The translations under genes were made by a program, and so were the position numbers. Below the pieces are notes generated by a model. The model saw nothing but the letters and a program-made list of their open reading frames with translations, made no database searches and was not told where the DNA came from. Positions 56,969 through 64,000 of a stretch of DNA of 64,000 bases are shown piece by piece (the first letter of the stretch is position 1; each line of letters opens with the position of its first letter). This DNA comes from Rhizobium grahamii CCGE 502 (GTDB taxonomy: Bacteria > Pseudomonadota > Alphaproteobacteria > Rhizobiales > Rhizobiaceae): contig NZ_AEYE02000029.1 of assembly GCF_000298315.2 (NCBI RefSeq), forward strand, positions 186,001 through 250,000, read 5' to 3'.

Positions 56969-59614
56969 TCAAGGCGACACGCGGCTTCTCTGCTGTTCCC
57001 TTACAAGGGGCCGACTCGATCCGAACGACATCCCCTGTCGGCCTGACTGGCGCAGGTAATCGCCGAACCGGCTCAACCCTGCCCACAAGCGTTGGCCAAG
57101 CATGACGCGACGCTGGAGCTGATGGGCAAGTATGCCGCTCAATAGACCGGACACGACCGATACTGCGACCGGTAGCGGCGCGTTAAAGGTCGCGGGATCG
57201 GCGCTATCAAACAAGGCCTCCGGCAGAATCCGGTGTAGCAGGTAAATGTGATAGCTCGCGGCCGCGACCGCAACCAGCACGGCGGCAAGCGTCGTGGGCA
57301 GCTTGACCCGAGGCACGTAGAGAAGGACGGCAAGTACCGGTAACTGCATACCATAGAGGACCCAGGACCCTGCCCAGTTTCCGCCGGTATAGGCCATAAG
57401 CGGCATCACCGCGCATCCGGCGGCGATTACCGCAAGTCGTCGTCTCCTCGAATTTGCAAAAGCCGCGCACCATCCGAAAACCGCAAGGTGCAACACCCAG
57501 GCAAGGGTGAATATCTGCCGCTGCCCAATTGGCGAGAGCACCGGGACCGCGAAATGCGCGAGGACGGCAAACGCCAAAAACAGCATGCCGAAACGGAAAG
57601 GATCCCTTGCCGCAGAACGGCGAATGCTCGGCACAGCAAACAAGGCTCCCCAAAGCATCAGAAGCTGCGCGAAAGCCTCCACGAACCAGTAGAGATAAGG
57701 CAGCATTTCATGGCGATCAGGCTCAGCGAAGCCAAGGTTGCCAACCAGGAAGACCGAGGCCCACGGTATTGCACCCCAGGCAATACTAAAACCCAGGACG
57801 ACAAGATAGTACGGCCAGAGAACTAGGCTAAGCGGCAGCAGAAAACGCCTCAGGTCCCCGGCGAAAAGCGCACTGGACTGGAAGCGCGCCAGCCCGTATC
57901 CGCACAGCACCAACATTGTGCCCGCACCGCCAGGAATGGGCCACGGCGTGGCGTGATGGAGCACCACCAGCAGGATTGCAATGGATTTCAGGAGAATGTC
58001 ACTGGCGATCGTTCGTTGGGGGTTCGTCGAATGCGATAGACCCGCCAGCACACCGACAGTTATCTTTTCCCAACCATCCGGCACCCTGCCAAGCAGCCGC
58101 TCGAGACCAACTGTAAGCTCGAGATAACGCAATGAATCCCCGCCAAGCTCTGCAAAACTGTCGTTGGGCGAGATGCGTCGGGGAAAAAACACTTCGCGAA
58201 ACAGGCTCAAGACCGTGGCTTGCTCGCACGCCGTCGGGGATTCCATGCGTAAACGGAGGTGTTCGTAGTCAATCTTACCGTTGGCAAGCCGCGGCAGCTC
58301 CTCAAAGCCGATCGCGCGCACCTGTGGCAAGCCGATGCCTGCAATCACCGCCAGCGCCTCACGAACATCCTCCTCGCGTTGCGACCCTGCAAAGGCCGCA
58401 AGCAGCTGCTGGTCGTTGCCCACGACCGCGGCTGTGATGCCTTTCGCAGCCAGCGCGGCTTCAAGCGCATCGTGGCCGAGACGGACACCGCCGATCTTAG
58501 ACATCCGCCGCAAACGGCCCGTGATCCGAAACAGTCCGTCCGCGTCGCGCGCGGCCAGATCACCGGTCCGAAGCTCCTCAATATCAGCACCGCGCGCCAG
58601 ATCTTGACGGGTGTCGGCGTAGCCGAGCATGACGTTGGGCCCACGATAGACCAGTTCGCCGGCAACGTCGGTGTCCGTGATTATTGCACCCTTCTCGTCG
58701 ACCAGCCACAGCTCACCGCCCGGCACCGCGGTCCCGATCCGATCTGCACTCCCAGGCAGATGCTCAGGAGGGACGTAAGCAATTCGTGCGGTCGCTTCTG
58801 TCTGCCCATACATCACGTAGAAGCGCTGGCCCTCATATTGCAGCCACCCGTGGTAGCGCCGCACCGCCTCCGACTCCATACGTCCGCCGGCAACCGTCAT
58901 GAAACGGAGATCGGGATAGTGCTGCTCGCGAAACCCGCGTTGCTCGAGGAGCTCGTAGGAATGCGGAACGCCTGCGAAGTTCGTGCATCGCGCTGTTCTG
59001 AAATCATCGAGGAAGGTCGACTCAAGGACCGATGTCCCGGGCATCCAGACGGCGGCACCGACGGCAAGGTGGGAATTCAGAACCGACAGACCGTACGAGT
59101 AATGAAGTGGCAGGACCAAGGCACCAACGTCGCTTGCCTGCAGGCCAAGATAGCCGGCGATCTGCTCTGCATTAGCGGCGACGGCTGTCTTTGACAACCT
59201 CACGGCCTTGCCACTGCCCGTACTACCCGACGTCACGAGCATCAGGGCAAGATCAGGATGCACCGGCACACCACCGGAACCAAGGTTTGTTTCGGTGAGC
59301 CGCCAGCGCCCGCCCTCGCGGCGGTAGACGATCTCGGGCGCAAACCGCTCCAGGAACGATGACCAGGCGACGCGGTCCTCGGACGGCAGCAGCGCGACGG
59401 CATGCCCGCCGGCAAGGGCTGCGAGATAGGCGATAATCGAATGCTCGGATTGCGCTGCTTCGACGGCGATCAGCTTTTTGCTGGTACCGAGAGCGCGGCT
59501 CAGCGTTGCTACGCGATCGGCAAGCTCTCTGTAAGTGACGGCAGGCCGGGACGGCAGCAGGAGCGCGGCCCGGTCACCGCCGCAGTCGAGACGCGTCCAA
59601 AAGCCATCCAACAT
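56969..59614 (-). CDS. Adenylation - carrier protein - acyltransferase-3 fusion
   Basis: 881 residues from ATG 59614, which has GAGGGGG upstream. Three modules in one chain. First, an adenylate-forming (ANL) domain, about 1-450: LMLVTSGSTGSGKAVRLSK (about 129-140), VMYGQTEATARIAYVPPEHL, LRTGDLAARDADGLFRITGRLRRMSKIGG and the catalytic Lys447 in ANGKIDYEHL. Second, a carrier domain, about 455-530, with phosphopantetheine Ser494 in ELGGDSLRYLEL. Third, an acyltransferase-3 (OafA-like) membrane domain, about 540-845, opening with the RxxA...H-like KSIAILLVVLHHATPW and about ten hydrophobic helices. Such a protein could activate an acid, load it on its own carrier arm and pass it to a membrane or periplasmic acceptor. 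The acid and acceptor are unknown. Monocistronic. Confidence 0.88.
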   Translation of the reverse strand: MLDGFWTRLDCGGDRAALLLPSRPAVTYRELADRVATLSRALGTSKKLIAVEAAQSEHSIIAYLAALAGGHAVALLPSEDRVAWSSFLERFAPEIVYRREGGRWRLTETNLGSGGVPVHPDLALMLVTSGSTGSGKAVRLSKTAVAANAEQIAGYLGLQASDVGALVLPLHYSYGLSVLNSHLAVGAAVWMPGTSVLESTFLDDFRTARCTNFAGVPHSYELLEQRGFREQHYPDLRFMTVAGGRMESEAVRRYHGWLQYEGQRFYVMYGQTEATARIAYVPPEHLPGSADRIGTAVPGGELWLVDEKGAIITDTDVAGELVYRGPNVMLGYADTRQDLARGADIEELRTGDLAARDADGLFRITGRLRRMSKIGGVRLGHDALEAALAAKGITAAVVGNDQQLLAAFAGSQREEDVREALAVIAGIGLPQVRAIGFEELPRLANGKIDYEHLRLRMESPTACEQATVLSLFREVFFPRRISPNDSFAELGGDSLRYLELTVGLERLLGRVPDGWEKITVGVLAGLSHSTNPQRTIASDILLKSIAILLVVLHHATPWPIPGGAGTMLVLCGYGLARFQSSALFAGDLRRFLLPLSLVLWPYYLVVLGFSIAWGAIPWASVFLVGNLGFAEPDRHEMLPYLYWFVEAFAQLLMLWGALFAVPSIRRSAARDPFRFGMLFLAFAVLAHFAVPVLSPIGQRQIFTLAWVLHLAVFGWCAAFANSRRRRLAVIAAGCAVMPLMAYTGGNWAGSWVLYGMQLPVLAVLLYVPRVKLPTTLAAVLVAVAAASYHIYLLHRILPEALFDSADPATFNAPLPVAVSVVSGLLSGILAHQLQRRVMLGQRLWAGLSRFGDYLRQSGRQGMSFGSSRPLVREQQRSRVSP

Positions 59615-59738
59615 GCCTGTCCCCCTCACGCGCCAAGAACGTGAGCCGCGACTTATATAAGTTGAATGTTATTTGCAAGTTTTCGTGACGACCACAGCGG
59701 TCATTTTCGCTGAAAAAGCGATAAGGCGAGGCGGGCCC

Positions 59739-60245
59739 TCAACCCCAGATGAAGCCGATCTTTTTTAGCTGCTTCCGGTCGAAGGTTTCCATGCCTTCGC
59801 AATAGTCGATACCACCGTGGCTGCGGTAGAAGTGAGCCCCGTTCTCGTTCTCCTCAAGGCACCAAACAACCAGCCCTTTGCAGCCCAATGACTTCAGAAG
59901 GCGTCTCGCTTCGCCGAAAAGCATATGTCCGAGACCAATGCCCTGATATTCTGGGCGAAGGTAGAGTTCGTAAATCTCACCTTCCTGAGGCAGAGCACGG
60001 GCGCGATTGAGGCCAAGCGTCGCATAGCCCGCGACGGTGCCGGCCACATCGAGAACGAGAAGCGTTGCCGGCCCTCGGGTGGCCTTGCGCCACCAATTCT
60101 CACCGCGACGCTCGATCATCTGCCGCAACGCACGGTGCGGGATGATCCCCGCATAGGTGTGCTGCCACGCAAGCCGATGCACTTCCGAAATGGCTCGGGA
60201 ATCGTGCGGCTCGGCCCGCCGAACATCGATCGACAACGTCTTCAT
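59739..60245 (-). CDS. GNAT-family N-acetyltransferase
   Basis: 168 residues from ATG 60245 (MKTLSIDVRRAEPHDSRAISEVHRLAW). Seen: GEIYELYLRPEYQGIGLGHMLFGEARRLLKSLG, the acetyl-CoA-binding motif A, and GLVVWCLEENENGAHFYRSHGGIDYC. The substrate is unknown; it resembles protein or small-molecule acetyltransferases. A longer open frame to 60389 is rejected. Two CtrA-like motifs lie upstream. Confidence 0.88.
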   Translation of the reverse strand: MKTLSIDVRRAEPHDSRAISEVHRLAWQHTYAGIIPHRALRQMIERRGENWWRKATRGPATLLVLDVAGTVAGYATLGLNRARALPQEGEIYELYLRPEYQGIGLGHMLFGEARRLLKSLGCKGLVVWCLEENENGAHFYRSHGGIDYCEGMETFDRKQLKKIGFIWG

Positions 60246-60274
60246 AACGCGTACTCTGGTCCGATTGCCGGCAA

Positions 60275-60359
60275 TTAACCATACGCACACCGCGCATTCA
60301 GGTTGCTTGCCCACAGACTTAACATGTGGACGACAACTGAAATTTAACGCTTCTTTAAC
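60275..60359 (-). promoter_or_regulatory. Two CtrA-like motifs upstream of the GNAT gene
   Basis: TTAA-CGCTTCT-TTAAC (60344-60359), an exact CtrA consensus, and TTAACCAT (60275-60282). Between the typA terminator and the GNAT start, about 100 and 30 bases before ATG 60245. On the minus strand a box at -35 would place the start near 60316, giving a leader of about 70 bases. Confidence 0.5.
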
Positions 60360-60394
60360 TATTGCGACAAGCGAGATTCGACGCGGCACACAAT

Positions 60395-60423
60395 AAAAAA
60401 CCCCGGCGCGATGGCCGGGGTTT
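60395..60423 (-). terminator. Terminator of typA
   Basis: Minus strand, 26 bases after the typA stop: AAACCCCGGC / GCCGGGGTTT with a 6-base loop, followed by six T. Confidence 0.92.
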
Positions 60424-60449
60424 CGAAGTCTTGGATGAGCCTGCTCGAC

Positions 60450-62267
60450 TTAGGCGGTCTTTGCCTTGGCGAAGCGCTTGCGATCGTTGGCATCCAGATA
60501 CATCTTGCGCAGGCGGATCGACTTCGGCGTCACTTCCATCAGCTCGTCGTCCTGGATCCAGGAGAGAGCGCGGTCGAGCGTCATGCGGATCGGCGGCGTC
60601 AGCTTGACGGCTTCGTCCTTGCCGGCGGCGCGGATGTTGGTCAGCTGCTTGCCCTTGAGGACGTTGACCTCGAGGTCGTTGTCGCGGCTGTGGATGCCGA
60701 TGATCATGCCCATGTAGACCTTTTCGCCTGGCTCGATCATCATCGGACCGCGATCTTCAAGGTTGAACATGGCGTAGGCAACGGCTTCGCCCGGAGCGTT
60801 CGCCAGGAGAACGCCGTTCGTGCGGCCACCGATTTCGCCCTTGAAGGGCTGGTAGTCCTTGAACAGGCGGTTCATGACGGCGGTGCCGCGCGTGTCGGTC
60901 AGCAGTTCCGACTGGTAGCCGATCAGGCCGCGGGTCGGAGCATTGAACACGAGGCGAACGCGGTTGCCACCCGAAGGACGCAGCTCGGTCATTTCAGCCT
61001 TGCGTTCGGACATCTTCTGCACGACGACGCCGGAATGCTCTTCATCGACGTCGATGACGACTTCTTCGATCGGCTCCATCAGCTGATCGTTCTCGTCGCG
61101 GTGCATGACGACGCGCGGACGCGATACGGCAAGCTCGAAGCCTTCGCGGCGCATGGTTTCGATCAGAACGGCGAGCTGCAATTCGCCGCGGCCGGACACG
61201 TAGAACGAATCCTTGCCTTCGGCTTCTTCGATCTTCAGCGCGACGTTGCCTTCGGCTTCCTTGAACAGACGGTCACGGATGACGCGTGAGGTGACCTTGT
61301 CGCCTTCGGTTCCGGCGAGCGGGCTGTCGTTGACGATGAAGGACATGGTAACGGTCGGCGGATCGATCGGCTGCGCGGTCAGCGCTTCGGTGATGGCTGG
61401 ATCACAGAAGGTGTCGGCAACCGTGCCCTTGGAGAGGCCGGCGATCGCGACGATGTCGCCTGCATGTGCTTCGTCGATCGAGGTGCGCTCGATGCCGCGG
61501 AAGGCGAGGATCTTCGAGATACGACCACTTTCGATCAGCTTGCCATCCTGGCCGAGAACCTTGACGGCCTGGTTCGGCTTGATCGAGCCGGAATTGATGC
61601 GGCCGGTGATGATACGGCCGAGGAAGTTGTTGGCTTCCAGGATCGTGCCGATCATCGTGAACGGGCCTTCGGCAACCGTAGGCTCCGGAACGTGGCTGAG
61701 CACGAGGTCGAGCAGCGGCGCGAGACCCTGGTCCTTCGGACCTTCAGGGTTGACGTTCATCCAGCCATCGCGACCGGAACCGTAAAGGATCGGGAAGTCG
61801 AGCTGTTCGTCGGTCGCGTCGAGGCTGGCGAAGAGGTCGAACACTTCGTTGATGACTTCCTCATGGCGGCCATCGGGACGGTCGATCTTGTTGATCGCGA
61901 CGATCGGACGGAGGCCGACCTTCAGCGCCTTGGAGACGACGAACTTCGTCTGCGGCATCGGGCCTTCCGACGAGTCAACCAGAACGATCGCGCCATCCAC
62001 CATCGACAGGATACGCTCGACTTCACCGCCGAAGTCGGCGTGGCCGGGGGTGTCGACGATGTTGATGCGAACGCCCTTCCACTCGACCGAGGTCGCCTTG
62101 GCAAGGATCGTGATACCGCGTTCCTTTTCCAGATCGTTGGAATCCATGACGCGTTCTGCAACGCGCTGGTTCTCGCGGAACGAACCGGACTGTTTCAGGA
62201 GCTCGTCAACCAGTGTCGTCTTGCCATGGTCAACGTGCGCGATAATCGCGATGTTGCGAAGTGCCAT
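60450..62267 (-). CDS. typA: Translational GTPase TypA/BipA
   Basis: 605 residues from ATG 62267 ([24 protein letters not shown]). Seen: G1 AHVDHGKT, G2 ERGITI, G3 [17 protein letters not shown]4 [10 protein letters not shown], then EF-G-like beta-barrel and C-terminal domains ending in a Lys-rich tail. TypA binds the ribosome and is needed for cold or stress growth and, in rhizobia, for symbiosis-related stress tolerance (as published for S. meliloti). An in-frame extension back into phoD is a non-coding shadow. Confidence 0.97.
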   Translation of the reverse strand: MALRNIAIIAHVDHGKTTLVDELLKQSGSFRENQRVAERVMDSNDLEKERGITILAKATSVEWKGVRINIVDTPGHADFGGEVERILSMVDGAIVLVDSSEGPMPQTKFVVSKALKVGLRPIVAINKIDRPDGRHEEVINEVFDLFASLDATDEQLDFPILYGSGRDGWMNVNPEGPKDQGLAPLLDLVLSHVPEPTVAEGPFTMIGTILEANNFLGRIITGRINSGSIKPNQAVKVLGQDGKLIESGRISKILAFRGIERTSIDEAHAGDIVAIAGLSKGTVADTFCDPAITEALTAQPIDPPTVTMSFIVNDSPLAGTEGDKVTSRVIRDRLFKEAEGNVALKIEEAEGKDSFYVSGRGELQLAVLIETMRREGFELAVSRPRVVMHRDENDQLMEPIEEVVIDVDEEHSGVVVQKMSERKAEMTELRPSGGNRVRLVFNAPTRGLIGYQSELLTDTRGTAVMNRLFKDYQPFKGEIGGRTNGVLLANAPGEAVAYAMFNLEDRGPMMIEPGEKVYMGMIIGIHSRDNDLEVNVLKGKQLTNIRAAGKDEAVKLTPPIRMTLDRALSWIQDDELMEVTPKSIRLRKMYLDANDRKRFAKAKTA

Positions 62268-62392
62268 ATGTCTATATCTCTGAAGCTGGGGCGCCGCGCT
62301 GGGAGAAGGCGCCAATTTCATTTGGGCGGCTCTTACAGTGTTTTTCGCGAATGCGAAAGGGGGGAGGCCGGATTGCCTGCCATGCATGGACG

Positions 62393-63969
62393 TCAACTCG
62401 ATATCTGCGGATCGAGCGTCGTCCGCCACAGCTCGGTATCGTTCCGATCCATCAGCCTCACGGTCAGTTGCTCGGTCTGCCCGTCGATGTCGACAAGCCC
62501 GAAGAACTGCATGCCGGCCGACGGCGGCAGGTTCTGCTCCGCACCGCCGGGTGCGGCTTTCATAAACTTCACCTGCGGCCCGAAAGTCATGTCGAGTTCC
62601 TGCGGACCATAGGTTCCGGAATGCAACGGACCCGCCACGAACTCCCAGAACGGCAGGAATTCGCGGAACTTGGCCTTGCCGGGATCGTAGTAATGCGCAG
62701 CCGTATAGTGCACGTCGGCCGTCAGCCAGATCATGTTCGTTATGTCGGCATCCCGGATGAAGCGCAGCAGATCGGCGAACTCCAGCTCGCGACCGCGCGG
62801 GGCGCCATTGTCCCCGTTGGAGATCGACTCGCCGCCTGTGCGGTTGCCGTAATCGTCCCAGATTACCAGCCCGATCGGCAAATCGCAGGCGATCACCTTC
62901 CAGGTCGCCGTCGAGCGGACCAGCTCGCGCTTCAGCCACGCCACCTGGCGCTCACCCAGGAGCCGAGATTCCGGCGTCGGCTCGGTATCGAGCCCATGGC
63001 TGTTCGGGCCGCGATAGGAGCGAAGGTCTATGAAAAAGACGTCGAGCAGCGGACCGTAAGACACCTTTCGGTAGATCCGCCCAGGCTCATCGGCCACGTC
63101 GCGGATCGGCGTCATCTCGTGGAAAGCACGGCTGGCGCGGGCCGCAAGCGTGGCGATCGATTTTTCCTTGTAGCGATCGTCATCACGAAGGTCGGTCGAG
63201 GGCGACCAGTTGTTCAGCACCTCGTGATCGTCCCATTGGTAGAACACCGGACAGACCGCGTTGAACGCCTTCACGTGATCGTCGAGCAGATTATAGGCCC
63301 ACTGGCCGCGAAACTGGTCGAGTGTCTGCGCAATATCGCGCTTTGCCTCGGTGACGATACGGTTCTTCCAGACGCCGCCGTCTCGAAGCCTGACTTCGTC
63401 GGCAATGGGATTGTCGGCATAGATGGTATCGCCGGAGTGAATCATGAAATCGGGGCGATGGTAGGCAATCGTCGAATAGGTCCGCATTCCCTCGTCGTCG
63501 ATGCCCCAGCCCTGGCCAGCCGTATCGCCGGACCATGCAAAACGGATGCTGCGCTTGCCCGATGGCGCCGTACGAAACTGTCCATTGATGGGCTCCGACA
63601 GGTCGTTGACGTCCTGCAGATCGACCGCGCGGAAGCGATAGAATATCTCTTGATCGTTAGGGAGGCCCTGAAGCAGCAGCTTTCCCGCAAGATTCGTATC
63701 GGGCGTCACATCTAGAGGCGCGACACGCACCGCATTGGCGAACCGGTCGCTCGTCGAATATTCGACATAGAGCCGCGCCGGCCGGTTTACCTGCGCCCAG
63801 ACCACGCCGGAATTCGCATCGACATCGCCTGATTGCACGCCTGCGGTAAAGACCGGCGGCTGGAAGAGCCTCGAGCGTAGTAGGGCATAGCCAGCCCCGC
63901 CAGTGCAAATCCGCCAACGGCGCCCATGGATGAGAGGAAGCGTCGGCGGGTCGTTTCAGTCAATGTCAT
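62393..63969 (-). pseudogene. phoD: Alkaline phosphatase D (PhoD), apparent frameshift in the signal-peptide region
   Basis: The C-terminal 481 codons in one frame read as mature PhoD: QSGDVDANSGVVWAQVNRPARLYVEYST, FAWSGDTAGQGWGIDDEGMRTY, HSGDTIYADNP, QWDDHEVLNNW and a normal end. The N-terminal 35 or so codons from ATG 63969 read as a Tat signal peptide (TRRRFLSSMGAVGGFALAGL), but in another frame; that frame ends in RSLPQACNQ and does not join the mature part. The frames meet near 63866-63877. A one-base loss or a two-base gain would explain it. As written the secreted enzyme cannot be made in one piece; a sequencing or assembly error is equally possible. If intact it would be a periplasmic Ca/Fe phosphodiesterase-type phosphatase for phosphate scavenging. 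Confidence 0.85.
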
Positions 63970-64000
63970 GCCAAGGTCTATCCGGCTAACGGGAGGGCCG

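Noticed and set aside
62268-62939. 224-codon N-terminal extension of typA
   Set aside because: The extra residues lie antisense-free but in the wrong frame of phoD; TypA homology begins exactly at ATG 62267 with [17 protein letters not shown], so the extension is untranslated for typA.

Overview
The window is an ordinary-looking chromosomal core region of an alphaproteobacterium, most likely a Rhizobiaceae member close to Ensifer/Sinorhizobium. This rests on recognised features, not a database search: GC-rich coding with GC-rich third positions, the F1 operon atpHAGDC without F0 genes beside it, the unit mdh-sucCD-sucA-sucB with lpdA downstream, sdhCDAB, an NAD-dependent molybdenum formate dehydrogenase operon (fds), and a mitofilin gene beside hemCD. 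I saw no tRNA, rRNA, CRISPR array, insertion sequence, phage or plasmid genes.

Layout. 1-1691 (+): end of an arginase gene, then ornithine aminotransferase. 1957-4497 (+): a solitary cheW and a soluble double-PAS chemoreceptor. 4573-10551 (-): fdsG-fdsB-fdsA-fdhD-fdsD. Upstream on the same strand lie a LysR regulator, an ArsR regulator, an SDR and soxR (to 13435). 13579-18692 (-): atpH-atpA-atpG-atpD-[small Cys protein]-atpC. 18953-26555: a small membrane protein, priA, an ATPase, an acyltransferase, xerC, a TraB/GumN protein and a b-type cytochrome. 26650-37959 (-): mdh-sucC-sucD-sucA-yciI-like-sucB, then a secreted protein, an SDR, a LysE exporter and lpdA. 38139-39863 (-): zapE and an Omp19-like lipoprotein. 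40083-43511 (-): sdhCDAB. 43824-47820: a secreted Gly/Tyr-rich protein, a methyltransferase, EVE and YciI proteins, gpsA and tsaD. 47888-53706 (+): hemC, hemD, mitofilin, HemY-like, TerB-like and a glutamine amidotransferase. 53853-56870: RidA-like, MFS, YggT, DUF167 and ppa. 56969-59614 (-): an unusual adenylation-carrier-acyltransferase fusion. 59739-63969 (-): GNAT, typA and a frameshifted phoD.

Function. The dominant theme is central energy metabolism: 2-oxoglutarate to oxaloacetate (suc, sdh, mdh), E3 (lpdA), NADH from formate (fds), F1-ATPase, pyrophosphatase and tetrapyrrole synthesis. Around it sit redox and stress regulators (SoxR, LysR, ArsR), each with a visible palindrome nearby.

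The items I find most worth following are a 78-residue four-cysteine protein translationally coupled between atpD and atpC; the three-module adenylation/carrier/acyltransferase-3 protein; a ribosome-binding site for sucA in which a hairpin separates a perfect AGGAGG from the start codon; a multi-branched palindromic element upstream of the chemoreceptor gene; and CtrA-type boxes upstream of two genes of unknown role.
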